Below, piece after piece: positions 37,718-46,503 of a DNA stretch of 64,000 bases; position 1 is the first letter of the stretch, and each line of letters starts with the position of its first letter. Position numbers and translations under genes: made by a program. The DNA is taken from positions 1 to 64,000 of IMG/VR virus record IMGVR_UViG_3300044730_001993; one strand, 5' to 3'. The notes beneath the pieces are model-generated. The model did no database searches, was not told the DNA's origin, and was given only the letters and a program-made list of their open reading frames with translations. The DNA comes from a virus.

Positions 37718-37911
37718 GCGTCGGGCGCGAGTCCGTACGTGCGGAGCCTCGCCACGCTGCGCAGGCGCCAGTTCTGCGAGTCCGAACGCACGGCACGGAG
37801 GTAGCGACGGAGCGCCCGGTTCGCCTCGACGACGGCCCGCTGCGCCTCCTCGGTGGGCGCGTCGGGCTCGCGTCGGCGTCGCTTCTGGAGTCGGCGGCGT
37901 AGGGCGTTCAC
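37714..37911 (-). CDS. Small basic protein
   Basis: 65 aa from GTG 37911, leaderless. RRRLQKRRRREPDAPTEEAQ then LRRYLRAVRSDSQNWRLRSV. Positively charged helices. Not recognised. Confidence 0.55.
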   Translation of the reverse strand: MNALRRRLQKRRRREPDAPTEEAQRAVVEANRALRRYLRAVRSDSQNWRLRSVARLRTYGLAPDA

Positions 37912-37917
37912 GCCATA

Positions 37918-37947
37918 TTCTACGACGCGAGGCGCGAGAATCTTTAC
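37918..37947 (-). promoter_or_regulatory. Element-type promoter, leaderless, overlapping a stop
   Basis: GTAAAG, 18 bases, GTAGAA, then 6 bases to GTG 37911. The TAA in the -35 box is the stop of the endolysin gene. Confidence 0.6.
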
Positions 37948-38555
37948 CGGCGCGAACCGAAAACCACCGCGAGGGCTGCGGCGAGGGCGACGCCACCGAC
38001 GACGTACGCCACCGTGTTCCCCGTCGCTTCGGGCGCAGCGGACCACGCCGCGAGGGCGGAGCGGACGCGAGCACGCATCACGTCGGCGGGCCACGTTCTC
38101 GCATCCGGGGAAAGCTCAAAATGGACGTGATCGCGGTGGTCCTGGCTCCCGGTGTACCGATCCCACCGCGGGCCGTTGCGCGAAGCGGACCACTCGTACA
38201 TCGACCACAGAACGTACTGGATGCCGAGGTACTCCGCGTTGCGCACGAGAAAATTCGCGAGCGCGTCGCCGTTCGCGGGGCGGTTCGCGTTGTTGACGAC
38301 CATCGCGTCAATGGCGTTGCCCTCCAAATGCGCGTCGTGACCGCCGTTCCGACGATCGGACGGACGAACCATCCCACCCGACGAAATACCGGGCCACGCG
38401 CGAACGATTTCTTCTTTGAGCGCCACGAGCGCGGGCGTCGGTGACCATTGCTCACCGGGCGGGACGTTGACCGCGAAGCGATACGGGACTTGCGCCCGCT
38501 CGCCCGCTGCTCGGGTAGCGGCGTCGGGAACCCATACGTGCGTGGATGCGCTCAC
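37944..38555 (-). CDS. Endolysin: M15-like zinc peptidase with C-terminal TM
   Basis: 203 aa from GTG 38555. The central domain has HLEGNAIDAMVV (zinc His76 and Asp83) and DHRDHVHFEL (His143/His145 region), with YLGIQYVLWSMYEWS between, the pattern of D-Ala-D-Ala carboxypeptidase-like peptidoglycan hydrolases used as phage lysins. A C-terminal TM segment (TVAYVVGGVALAAALAVVFG) would anchor it in the membrane. Substrate is the cell-wall peptide; the bond cut is not known. Surrounded by small membrane-protein genes. Confidence 0.78.
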   Translation of the reverse strand: MSASTHVWVPDAATRAAGERAQVPYRFAVNVPPGEQWSPTPALVALKEEIVRAWPGISSGGMVRPSDRRNGGHDAHLEGNAIDAMVVNNANRPANGDALANFLVRNAEYLGIQYVLWSMYEWSASRNGPRWDRYTGSQDHRDHVHFELSPDARTWPADVMRARVRSALAAWSAAPEATGNTVAYVVGGVALAAALAVVFGSRR

Positions 38556-38587
38556 GCGCCGACGATACACGGAACGTTCGCGGGAGG

Positions 38588-38923
38588 CTACGCCCGAACG
38601 TACCGCATGAGTTCCGTCGCCCGCCCGTCGCGATGCTCGACGAGGCGCACGCCGTCGAACAACCGCCACAACGGCGTCGTCGTGTACCCGAACACAACGT
38701 ACTCGCGGTTGTCGAGCACCTCGACGTAGCGTCGAAACAGCCCGTACACGAGCGCGCGAAAGGCATCCTCGCCAGTGTAGAACCGATACTCTAAGTGCTC
38801 GGCGTCGCCGCTAAATCGGTATCGGTTGTAGCCGCTGCGCTCCAGCACCCAACAGTTGCCGCCCGCGTGGTGGAACTCCAGCGAGAAGCGCATCCACTTC
38901 GGGTGTCTCCCGGTGCGCCTCAC
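38588..38923 (-). CDS. Unknown protein
   Basis: 111 aa from GTG (GTGA). WMRFSLEFHHAGGNCWVLER, YRFYTGEDAFRALVYGLFRR and REYVVFGYTTTPLWRLFDG. Aromatic, alternating pattern. Not recognised. Confidence 0.6.
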   Translation of the reverse strand: MRRTGRHPKWMRFSLEFHHAGGNCWVLERSGYNRYRFSGDAEHLEYRFYTGEDAFRALVYGLFRRYVEVLDNREYVVFGYTTTPLWRLFDGVRLVEHRDGRATELMRYVRA

Positions 38924-39138
38924 TTCCCCTCCGCGAACTTGCGGAGTTGCTCCGCGGCGTCGTCGTACTGGCCGTTCTGCATCGCTTGAAGAATCTGCGC
39001 GATGCGCGTGAACGGCACGGCGGCGCGGGCACCGTACACCATCTGCGCGCTCGACTGCGCGCTGCACGCCGCAACGTGCAGCATGTGCAGCGTCGTGTTC
39101 AGGAACTCACTGCACGGCATTGCCTTCTCGGTGCTCAC
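38920..39138 (-). CDS. Small helical protein, unknown
   Basis: 72 aa from GTG. PCSEFLNTTLHMLHVAACSA then RIAQILQAMQNGQYDDAAEQ. Not recognised. Confidence 0.6.
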   Translation of the reverse strand: MSTEKAMPCSEFLNTTLHMLHVAACSAQSSAQMVYGARAAVPFTRIAQILQAMQNGQYDDAAEQLRKFAEGK

Positions 39139-39563
39139 TTCTCGCCTCCCTGCGTCGCCTTCAACCGCTCCGCCGCCAGCATGGCGACCTCCTGCTTCGC
39201 ATCGACGATGCGCGCGAGTCGCGCCGTCTCCTCGTCGTACAGCCGCGCCGCCTCGCGCATCGCTTCGCCGCGGCCCAACTTGTGAGCGTGGCGGTTCGTG
39301 CGCGCGACGGACAACGCGGCGAGCGCGGCGACGTACTGCGTCTCGGCGTCGGCGGTGCTCACCTCGACGTGCGAGAGCGAAACGCTCCCGACGCAGCCGA
39401 CGATCCACACGGAGACGTGGCCCGACATCACCGCGGCGGGCGCGCGTGTCGGCGCCTCGCCCGTCGGAGCGCCCTCGCGCGGCCCGTTCCAGTACCGAAC
39501 GACGGTGCCGACGGGGTGCGCCGCGTTCCATGCGTCGGCGGCGCGTGTCTCCGCGGCGCTCAC
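39135..39563 (-). CDS. Small protein with WNAAHPVGTxVRYW motif
   Basis: 142 aa from GTG. WNAAHPVGTVVRYWNGPREG then TRAPAAVMSGHVSVWIVG and GSVSLSHVEV form a small beta domain that I recall in phage/plasmid proteins of Burkholderia and relatives. The C-terminal half is a coiled coil (REAARLYDEETARLARIVDA). Function unknown. Confidence 0.6.
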   Translation of the reverse strand: MSAAETRAADAWNAAHPVGTVVRYWNGPREGAPTGEAPTRAPAAVMSGHVSVWIVGCVGSVSLSHVEVSTADAETQYVAALAALSVARTNRHAHKLGRGEAMREAARLYDEETARLARIVDAKQEVAMLAAERLKATQGGEK

Positions 39564-40009
39564 GCCACCACCGCGTCGTCGCGCGTGACGGTGAGCGCGC
39601 GGTCGTTGAGCCCCGCCCTCGACGCGAGGCCACGCGAGGCGTCACGGAGCGACTCGGCGTCGCTCGCGAGTGACTCGATCTCCGAAGAGTCGAGCACGGC
39701 GCCGGGTGCGATCGCCACGTTCACCTTCTCAGCGGTGTACATCCGCGAGCCGCGATCTTCGTCGACCTCGCACAGTTCGCACACGATCGTAACGCTCTCG
39801 ACGCACGGGAACGCCGCGAGGATCGCGCGCGCCGCCTCGGTGAGATTGTCGAGCGCCTCGCGCTCCTGCGCCTGAGCGTGCGAGAGTTCGATGCGCGCGA
39901 GCATCGCTTCGGCGGCGGCGTCCTGTTCGGGCGTGGGTTCGTCGGAAGCGTACTCGTCGCCGCCGAAGCTATCGGGGCCGATCGCGTCGTCGTAGCGGGT
40001 GGGGTTCAT
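39560..40009 (-). CDS. Unknown protein with acidic N-terminus
   Basis: 149 aa, ATG 40009, leaderless. Acidic start, coiled coil (LSHAQAQEREALDNLTEAAR), then a beta segment (SVTIVCELCEVDEDRGSRMY). Head gene of the run down to 38588. Not recognised. Confidence 0.62.
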   Translation of the reverse strand: MNPTRYDDAIGPDSFGGDEYASDEPTPEQDAAAEAMLARIELSHAQAQEREALDNLTEAARAILAAFPCVESVTIVCELCEVDEDRGSRMYTAEKVNVAIAPGAVLDSSEIESLASDAESLRDASRGLASRAGLNDRALTVTRDDAVVA

Positions 40010-40014
40010 GCCCC

Positions 40015-40044
40015 TAGTACGACGGGCGGTCGCGGTTTCTTTAC
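40015..40044 (-). promoter_or_regulatory. Element-type promoter, leaderless
   Basis: GTAAAG, 18 bases, GTACTA, then 5 bases to ATG 40009. Confidence 0.6.
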
Positions 40045-40071
40045 GACCGCCCGCCGATTTCGGGAGCGCGA

Positions 40072-40185
40072 TCAGCGCGAGGCGGCGGGGGCTTCGATGC
40101 CCCAGCCCACGGCGGCGGTCGAGGCGGGGGACTCGGTGCCCCATCCGAAGGCCAGCGCGAGGGAGAGTAGGATCGTGGTGAACAT
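40072..40185 (-). CDS. 37-aa peptide with signal-like start and GWG repeats
   Basis: MFTTILLSLALAFGWGTESP then ASTAAVGWGIEAPAASR. AAGGAG lies 8 bases before the ATG. A hydrophobic N-terminus is followed by two copies of GWG-x-E-x-P-A. A TTGCGC/TAGGGT pair about 60 bases upstream could be its promoter. Likely secreted or membrane-bound. Confidence 0.55.
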   Translation of the reverse strand: MFTTILLSLALAFGWGTESPASTAAVGWGIEAPAASR

Positions 40186-40269
40186 CGTGATGGCTCCTTG
40201 CGTGGTCGCCGACGTGGCGACGCACCGGGGGCACCCTACTCACGCAGCGGGGGCCAGCGCAAGGGGAAA

Positions 40270-40524
40270 CTACACATCGCGCAGCGATACCCCGATGTAC
40301 CTCGCCACGGCACGCCGAACGTCCTCTCGCAGTTCGTCGATCGTCTCGCCGTCCCGCGCGGGGCTCGCAATGTACTCGGCGCACGCACGCAGCGACTCGT
40401 CGCGCGTTTGCGCGGGCAGGCTCATCCAGTCGGTCGGAGGCGGAAGTCCAATCGCAGAGGCGATATGGCAGTCGACGCCGACCATTGCCTTCGCAGCCAT
40501 TTCGGCGATGTCATTCTCGTTCAT
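40270..40524 (-). CDS. Small helical protein, unknown
   Basis: 84 aa, ATG 40524, 8 bases after the fibre stop, with AGAGGAA upstream. ENDIAEMAAKAMVGVDCHIA then ELREDVRRAVARYIG. Could be a fibre chaperone by position. Not recognised. Confidence 0.6.
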   Translation of the reverse strand: MNENDIAEMAAKAMVGVDCHIASAIGLPPPTDWMSLPAQTRDESLRACAEYIASPARDGETIDELREDVRRAVARYIGVSLRDV

Positions 40525-40532
40525 TTTTCCTC

Positions 40533-42488
40533 TTACACCGGCCGGAGCGATGCCCCGCCCTTGAGAAGCCACGTTACACCAACCTGCGCCTTCACGCGAA
40601 TACCGCCGCAGAAATCCGACGGCAAGAAATCGGTGCTCACCGTACCGCTCGCCACGGACGGAATCGTGCCCGTGGTGCGGCCCGCGCACGCGGCCACGAG
40701 GTCGGCGTCAGAGAGTTCGGTGGAGTACGTTCGTACTTCGCCGATGAGCGCCGACACGAGCGGGTAGAACGTGGGCGAGTACGCGCGCGTCGAACCGATG
40801 TCGTACGTGTCCGCGCTTGTGGGCGCGGTGTACGTTCCAGCGAGAGCAGCGATCGTCTGCACCGCGCCGCCGCTGACGGAGTAGCGGACCGACTTGTCGG
40901 CCTTGACAACGATCGCGATCACGTAGGCCGATGACACGGTGAAATCGCTGCCAGTGAGCGCGACCTCCGCGGATGCGTTCAGACCCGCGAGATAGAGGCG
41001 CACTTGCCTGCGAGCGCCAGCGTTGTTGCCGACCGCGATATACCACCCTCTTACGCCCGCCGTCGCATTGTGGGCAGCGATGATTTCTTGCCCGGTCGGC
41101 GTGGCGTTAGGATAGATGCACACGACGATCGACTGCCCCGGCCCGAACGCGGGCACCACCGCGGCGGCGCTCGCGGTGGCGTAGTCAGCCGCCGCCCAGC
41201 CCGTCGCCGACTCGCCGCCCATGTAGAACGCCGTTGCGTTGTAGAGATTGAGCCACCCCGCGACGCCGCCAGACGGTGCCACCCATGCGGGGATGCCACC
41301 GCTCACGGTCAACACTTGCCCCGCGGTGCCCACTCCGAGACGCAGCGGCGTACCGCCAGCGTTCGCGTAGAGCATATCGCCCGCGGTTGTCATCGGGTTC
41401 GTGAGCGCGGTCGACGTTTGCCACGTCGCCGTACCACCCGACACGGTGAGAACTTGCCCGACGGTGCCGATGCCGAGCCTACCAGCGGCACCGGATACGC
41501 CGCCGACGATCAGATCGCCGACCGTTGTCATCGGGCTCACGAACGCAGGCGCCGCCCACGAGGGCGCCCCACCGGACACGGTGAGCACTTGCCCCGCAGA
41601 ACCGATCCCGAGCCGTTGCTGCGCGCCGCTCACGCCGCCCGTGATGACGTCGCCGAGCGTAGTCATCGGGTTCGCTTGAATCGTGACGGTTTGCCACGAC
41701 GGGGCGCCCGAAATGTACTTGAGAAACTGCCCCTCGGAGCCGCCCGCGAGTCGCGTCGGCACCCCGAGAGTGCCGCCGTAGATCGTGTCGCCAGCGGTGG
41801 TCATCGGGTTGACGAGTGCCACGAACGTTGCCCACGCAGCGGTGCCACCGGCCACGGTGAGAACTTGCCCGTTCACGCCGATTGCGAGTCGCCCCGCCGC
41901 TCCGCTCACGCCGCCGAGAACGAGGTCGCCCGCGGCGTTCATCGGGTTCGCGAACCCGACTGCCGCAGCCCACGCGGGAGCGACACCAGCGCCGCCCGCG
42001 GTGAGAACGTAGCCCGCGGTGCCCGCGGCGAGGCGCGTCGCTACGCCACTCGCACCGCCGTAGATCGTGTCGCCGACGCTGTTCATCGGGTTGGTGAGCG
42101 CGGTCGTCCATGCGAGCGCGCCGCCCGTGACGCCGAGCACTTGACCGTTCGTGCCGATTGCGAAACGTGTCGGCGTGCCCAATGCTCCGCCCGCGAGAAG
42201 GTCGCCAGCCGTGGTCATGGGGTTCGCGAAGCCCACCGCCGCAGACCACGCAGGCACGCCCGACTTGACGGTCAACACGTAGTCGCTCGCGCCGATGGCA
42301 AGGCGCTGCCACGCGGATGCGCCGCGCGCGAGAAGGTCGCCCGTCGCTTGCGATGCAATCGTAAGGTTGCTGGTCTGCGTGGCGATCGTGCCCGTACCCG
42401 AGCCCGTCGTGTCGCCCGTGAGCGTGACGGTGCTGCCAACGCCGCCGTTGTACGACCCCTCGATGATTTGCGTGCCGCAGGTAATCAT
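40533..42488 (-). CDS. Repeat-built tail fibre with LamG-like head
   Basis: 651 aa. N-terminus MITCGTQIIEGSYNGG is shared with the 1064-aa fibre. I count seven copies of a unit of about 41 residues with NPM-x-x-x-GD-x-x-x-GG, RLAIG and GQVLTV-x-GG-x-P-AW. The C-terminal 240 residues look like a LamG/concanavalin-like domain (RGWYIAVGNNAGARRQVRLY, then IGEVRTYSTELSDADLVAAC), a common receptor-binding head. Virion tip or fibre, probably trimeric. Confidence 0.75.
   Translation of the reverse strand: MITCGTQIIEGSYNGGVGSTVTLTGDTTGSGTGTIATQTSNLTIASQATGDLLARGASAWQRLAIGASDYVLTVKSGVPAWSAAVGFANPMTTAGDLLAGGALGTPTRFAIGTNGQVLGVTGGALAWTTALTNPMNSVGDTIYGGASGVATRLAAGTAGYVLTAGGAGVAPAWAAAVGFANPMNAAGDLVLGGVSGAAGRLAIGVNGQVLTVAGGTAAWATFVALVNPMTTAGDTIYGGTLGVPTRLAGGSEGQFLKYISGAPSWQTVTIQANPMTTLGDVITGGVSGAQQRLGIGSAGQVLTVSGGAPSWAAPAFVSPMTTVGDLIVGGVSGAAGRLGIGTVGQVLTVSGGTATWQTSTALTNPMTTAGDMLYANAGGTPLRLGVGTAGQVLTVSGGIPAWVAPSGGVAGWLNLYNATAFYMGGESATGWAAADYATASAAAVVPAFGPGQSIVVCIYPNATPTGQEIIAAHNATAGVRGWYIAVGNNAGARRQVRLYLAGLNASAEVALTGSDFTVSSAYVIAIVVKADKSVRYSVSGGAVQTIAALAGTYTAPTSADTYDIGSTRAYSPTFYPLVSALIGEVRTYSTELSDADLVAACAGRTTGTIPSVASGTVSTDFLPSDFCGGIRVKAQVGVTWLLKGGASLRPV
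41277..42270. repeat. Coding repeats in the 651-aa fibre
   Basis: About seven tandem units of roughly 123 bases. They encode the GD-GG-RLAIG-GQVLTV repeat. Confidence 0.65.
42340..42488. repeat. Shared 5' end of fibre genes, copy A
   Basis: Nearly identical to 45740-45897 apart from a few changes; covers the first ~50 codons. Could be a recombination point between the two fibre genes. Confidence 0.65.
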
Positions 42489-42703
42489 ACGCCGCCAGCC
42501 TCGGTCGACCAGCAGCCCGCGACGGGAGCGTCGTTGTCGCAGCGTGTCACCGCCACGAATCGCTCGACGAGCACGCCGGGGCGCATCACGTCGATCGTCA
42601 AGGTGTCGGCGTCAATCACTTCGACAACGTGCGCCGTGCACCGCTCAAGATCCGACGAGAGCGGCCTCGCGAGGTAGAAGAGAACGTGGTCCGTCGTACG
42701 CAT
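42485..42703 (-). CDS. Small beta-rich protein between fibre genes
   Basis: 72 aa; ATG 42703 overlaps the fibre stop (TGATG). TTDHVLFYLARPLSSDLERC then AHVVEVIDADTLTIDVMRPG. Overlaps the next fibre start by 4 bases. Possibly a fibre attachment or assembly protein. Confidence 0.6.
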   Translation of the reverse strand: MRTTDHVLFYLARPLSSDLERCTAHVVEVIDADTLTIDVMRPGVLVERFVAVTRCDNDAPVAGCWSTEAGGV

Positions 42704-45700
42704 CAGAGCGCCTCCACGGTGCAGTTGTCGAACGTCATCGTGACGGTGCCGCCCGCGGACGGATTCTGAGCCATCAGCACCACAAGGTCCCATCCCTTCG
42801 TATCGAACGGAGAGTACGCGAAGACGGCGCCGCAGGATCGAAAATCGCTATCCGACGGCCTCGCTCCACCAGTCCCTCGCGCAAACGCGAACACCAGCGT
42901 GCCTCCGTCCGCAGTAAGTTGGGTCCAGTCGTTTCCGTCGTAGAGCGGCGGCGACGCGGGCGTGCCGCTCGTGATCGCGGCGGCGGTCACAAAATTCTGC
43001 GAACCGATCGTGGTCCCCGCGTAGTACATCCCGTACTTCGACGCAGCCGACCCCGTATTCTCTAACGTAACGCACGGCGTCGTTCCGCCAGTTTTGCCGC
43101 TGAACGAGGCGAGCCGGAGCGTGACTCTGAATCGTGAGGCGACAACGCCGGTCGGCATCGGCACGCGCACGCGCGGAGCGGTGTACGTCCCGCTTGCGTA
43201 GCCTGCGGTGACGCCCGCCCCGATCGACAGCGTGACGACGCTGGCCGACGTGATGGTCGCGGTGCCGTTGCCGTTCGTCGCGGCGCCAGTCGTCCAGTTG
43301 ATCGTATACGTTGTCGTGCCAGTGGCCGACCACGACGGAGCAACGCCAGCGCCACCAGACGTAAGCACGTATCCCGCGGTGCCCGCCGCGAGCCGCGTGG
43401 GCGCCCCCGAGGCGCCGCCGACGATCAGATCACCGACGGTCGTCATGGGGTTCGTGAGCGCGGAGAACGTGGCCCACGCGGGCACGCTGCTCACGATCTG
43501 GAGTACCTGCCCTTCGGTGCCCACGGCGAGTCGAGCGGGCACGCCCGACGCGCCACCTTGAATAAGGTCACCGACGGTGGTCATCGGGTTCGTGAGCCCC
43601 GCAGCCCACGTCACCGTCGTGCCGTTCGATGCGAGGAACGTTCCGTTCGCTCCGATGCCGAGTCGCGCCGGAGCGCCGGAAACACCGCCGACGATCACGT
43701 CGCCGTCGGTCGTCATGGGGTTCGCGAAGCCCACGGGTGCCGCCCACGACGGTACGCCAGCGGCGAGCGTGAGCACGTTTCCGTTCGAGCCAGCCGCGAG
43801 ACGCGTGGGCACGCCGCTCACGCCGCCGTACAGCGTGTCCCCCGTCGTGGTCATGGGGTTCGAGAGACCCGCCGCCCACGACACGGCGGACCCGTTCGAC
43901 GCGAGGAACGTCCCGTTCGCTCCGATCGCGAGGCGCGTTGCGGCGCCGGAGACGCCGCCGACGATCACGTCGCCTGCCGTGGTCATCGGGTTAGCGAAGC
44001 CCACTGGCGCAGCCCACGCGGGCGCCCCACCGGACACGGTGAGAACCTGCCCCGACGTGCCGATACCGAGGCGTTGCTGCGCGCCGCTCACGCCGCCCGT
44101 GATAACGTCGCCGAGCGTTGTCATCGGGTTCGCTTGAATCGTGACAGTCTGCCACGATGGCGTGCCCGAAACGTACTTGAGAAACTGCCCCTCGGAGCCG
44201 CCCGCGAGCCGCGCCGGAGCACCACTCACGCCGCCAGCGATCATATCGCCCGCGGTTGTCATGGGGTTGACGAGCGCCGTGAACGTTGCCCACGCAGCGG
44301 TGCCACCGCTCACGGTCAACACTTGCCCTGCGGTGCCGATCCCGAGCCGCCCCGCTGCGCCCGAGACGCCGCCGAGCACGAGGTCGCCCGCGGTGGTCAT
44401 CGGGTTCGTGTACGGCGTCGCCCACGACGGCACGCCGCCAGCGATCGTGAGCACTTGCCCGGTGCTCCCGACGGCGAGGCGCGTCGGAGCGCCAGCGGTG
44501 CCGCCGTAGATCGTGTCACCTTCGGCGTTCATCGGGTTCGAGAGCACGGTCGTCCATGCGAGCGCGCCGCCCGTGACCCCGAGTACCTCGCCGTTCGAGC
44601 CGATGCCGAGTCGAGTGGGAGTGCCCGATGAACCGCCCGCGATCAAGTCGCCCGCGGTGGTCATCGGGTTCGCGAACCCGACCGCCGACGCCCACGCCGC
44701 GGTGCCGCCAGCGACGGTGAGAACCTGCCCCGCAGAACCGATCGCGAGTCGGCCCGCGGCGCCGGAAACGCCGCCGAGCACGAGGTCGCCCGCGGTGGTC
44801 ATCGGGTTCGTGTACGGCGTCGCCCACGAAGGCACGCCTGCCGCGAGCGTGAGAACTTGACCGTTCGTGCCCACGGCGAGTCGCGTCGGGGCGCCCGCGG
44901 TGCCCCCGTAGATTGTATCCCCGACGGAGTTCATCGGGTTCGTGAGCGCGGAGAACGTCGCCCACGCGGCGGTGCCGCCGCTCACGGTGAGCACTTGCCC
45001 CGCCGTGCCGATGCCGAGTCGCCCCGCCGCTCCGCTCACGCCGCCGAGCACGAGGTCGCCCGCGGTGGTCATCGGGTTCGTGTACGGCGTCGCCCACGAC
45101 GGAACACCCGCGGCGATCGTGAGCACTTGCCCGGTGCTCCCGACGGCAAGGCGTGTCGGCGCACCCGCGGTGCCGCCGTAGATCGTGTCACCCACGGCGT
45201 TCATCGGGTTCGTGAGTGCGCTGAACGTCACCCACGCGGGGGCACCCGCGTTGACCGTCAACACTTGCCCCGCGGTGCCGATCGCGAGTCGCGTCGCTGC
45301 GCCCGACGAACCGCCTGCGATCAGGTCGCCCGCCGTGGTCATCGGGTTCGCGAAGCCAACCGCTGCGGCCCACGCCGGGGCAACGCCCGCGCCACCCGCG
45401 GTGAGAACGTACCCCGCGGTGCCCGCGGCAAGCCGCGTCGCTACGCCGCTCGCACCGCCGTAGATCGTGTCGCCGACGCTGTTCATCGGGTTGGCGAAGC
45501 CGACCGCGGACGCCCACGCAGGCACGCCCGACTTGACCGTGAGCACGTAGTTCTCGGTGCCCACCGCGAGGCGCGTGGCCGTGCCGCTCACGCCACCCGC
45601 GATCAAGTCGCCGGGGTCCGTCATCGGGTTCGTGAAACCCGCCGCAGCGGCCCACGCTGGCACGCCCGCGGTGACGGTGAGAACCTGCCCGTTCACGCCG

Positions 45701-45897
45701 ATTGCGAGGCGTTGCCACGCCGACGCTCCGCGTGCGAGGATGTCACCCGTCGCCTGCGATGCAATCGTGAGGTTGCTGGTCTGCGTGGCGATCGTGCCCG
45801 TACCCGAGCCCGTCGTGTCGCCCGTGAGCGTGACGGTGCTACCGCCGCCACCGCCGTTGTACGACCCCTCGATGATTTGCGTGCCGCAGGTAATCAC
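42703..45897 (-). CDS. Giant repeat-built tail fibre
   Basis: 1064 aa from GTG 45897. The N-terminus is the same as the 651-aa fibre. I count seventeen copies of the ~41-residue unit, one after another over residues ~60-850. The C-terminal 210 residues (TTYTINWTTGAATNGNGTAT, RVPMPTGVVASRFRVTLRLA, GGTVTMTFDNCTVEAL) are a different, beta-rich tip from that of the 651-aa fibre. Likely a host-recognition fibre. Codes downstream of the PAS/receiver genes. Confidence 0.75.
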   Translation of the reverse strand: MITCGTQIIEGSYNGGGGGSTVTLTGDTTGSGTGTIATQTSNLTIASQATGDILARGASAWQRLAIGVNGQVLTVTAGVPAWAAAAGFTNPMTDPGDLIAGGVSGTATRLAVGTENYVLTVKSGVPAWASAVGFANPMNSVGDTIYGGASGVATRLAAGTAGYVLTAGGAGVAPAWAAAVGFANPMTTAGDLIAGGSSGAATRLAIGTAGQVLTVNAGAPAWVTFSALTNPMNAVGDTIYGGTAGAPTRLAVGSTGQVLTIAAGVPSWATPYTNPMTTAGDLVLGGVSGAAGRLGIGTAGQVLTVSGGTAAWATFSALTNPMNSVGDTIYGGTAGAPTRLAVGTNGQVLTLAAGVPSWATPYTNPMTTAGDLVLGGVSGAAGRLAIGSAGQVLTVAGGTAAWASAVGFANPMTTAGDLIAGGSSGTPTRLGIGSNGEVLGVTGGALAWTTVLSNPMNAEGDTIYGGTAGAPTRLAVGSTGQVLTIAGGVPSWATPYTNPMTTAGDLVLGGVSGAAGRLGIGTAGQVLTVSGGTAAWATFTALVNPMTTAGDMIAGGVSGAPARLAGGSEGQFLKYVSGTPSWQTVTIQANPMTTLGDVITGGVSGAQQRLGIGTSGQVLTVSGGAPAWAAPVGFANPMTTAGDVIVGGVSGAATRLAIGANGTFLASNGSAVSWAAGLSNPMTTTGDTLYGGVSGVPTRLAAGSNGNVLTLAAGVPSWAAPVGFANPMTTDGDVIVGGVSGAPARLGIGANGTFLASNGTTVTWAAGLTNPMTTVGDLIQGGASGVPARLAVGTEGQVLQIVSSVPAWATFSALTNPMTTVGDLIVGGASGAPTRLAAGTAGYVLTSGGAGVAPSWSATGTTTYTINWTTGAATNGNGTATITSASVVTLSIGAGVTAGYASGTYTAPRVRVPMPTGVVASRFRVTLRLASFSGKTGGTTPCVTLENTGSAASKYGMYYAGTTIGSQNFVTAAAITSGTPASPPLYDGNDWTQLTADGGTLVFAFARGTGGARPSDSDFRSCGAVFAYSPFDTKGWDLVVLMAQNPSAGGTVTMTFDNCTVEAL
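43310..45720. repeat. Coding repeats in the 1064-aa fibre
   Basis: About seventeen tandem units of ~123 bases, several nearly identical to each other and to those in the neighbouring fibre gene. Confidence 0.65.
45740..45897. repeat. Shared 5' end of fibre genes, copy B
   Basis: Matches 42340-42488. Confidence 0.65.
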
Positions 45898-45900
45898 TCG

Positions 45901-46503
45901 TCAGTCGTCCGATCGCGCCGCATCGTCGAGGAGTTTGGACACGCCATCGCGCAGTCGCTCCTCCCACGCGCCCGTGAGCGTGCGGACGACCGAGAGGGCC
46001 TGCACCGTGTCGGCCGCAGCGGCGAGCGTCGACCCGGACGCGTGGTCGTCGCGCGAGGTCACGAGCACGCACCGCGGCCCGCGGCCCATCGACGCGAGCA
46101 CGCTCAGACCGGAGACGCCGTGACCGAGCGTGAGGTCCGAAATAACCACCGCGGCGCGCACCTCGCTCCATACGGCGGCGGCGTTTTCGAGCGACGCAAC
46201 GACGTGCGCGTGCGCACCGAGCATCGTGAGCGTCGAGGCGCACGTCGGATCGTCGGTGACCGCGTGCAGCGGCACACCGAGCGGCGCGAGCAGCGCCACC
46301 AGCGCGCAGAGCGCGGGCGGAGAGTCGTCGATAATCATGATGCTGCGACGAAGTTCGTGATCGCAGAGCCACGCTCGCAGGTGCGCGGTGAGGTCCGCGG
46401 TCTGCGATGCGAGTTCGTTCATGTGGTACGCCAGTCCGCGCATCAGTTCGCCCGCGAACGACGGCGAAGGCCCGTCGATTGGCGTGATAACGGAGTTCAT
46501 CAT
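45901..46503 (-). CDS. Receiver-domain-like protein, missing the conserved Lys
   Basis: 200 aa. Helical N-terminus (about 1-50), then a receiver fold: RSIMIIDDSP (acidic pair 59-60), AAVVISDLTL (Asp123) and CVLVTSRDD (Thr149/Ser150). The Lys expected after the next strand is not found (ADTVQALSVV). So the domain may be phosphorylated poorly or act as a binding domain. Lies 3 bases before the giant fibre gene and overlaps the coiled-coil membrane gene. Confidence 0.7.
   Translation of the reverse strand: MMNSVITPIDGPSPSFAGELMRGLAYHMNELASQTADLTAHLRAWLCDHELRRSIMIIDDSPPALCALVALLAPLGVPLHAVTDDPTCASTLTMLGAHAHVVASLENAAAVWSEVRAAVVISDLTLGHGVSGLSVLASMGRGPRCVLVTSRDDHASGSTLAAAADTVQALSVVRTLTGAWEERLRDGVSKLLDDAARSDD

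Noticed and set aside
41000-45800. Regular ~123-base repeats resembling an array
   Set aside because: They are coding repeats of tail fibres, in frame, without spacers; not a CRISPR array or minisatellite.
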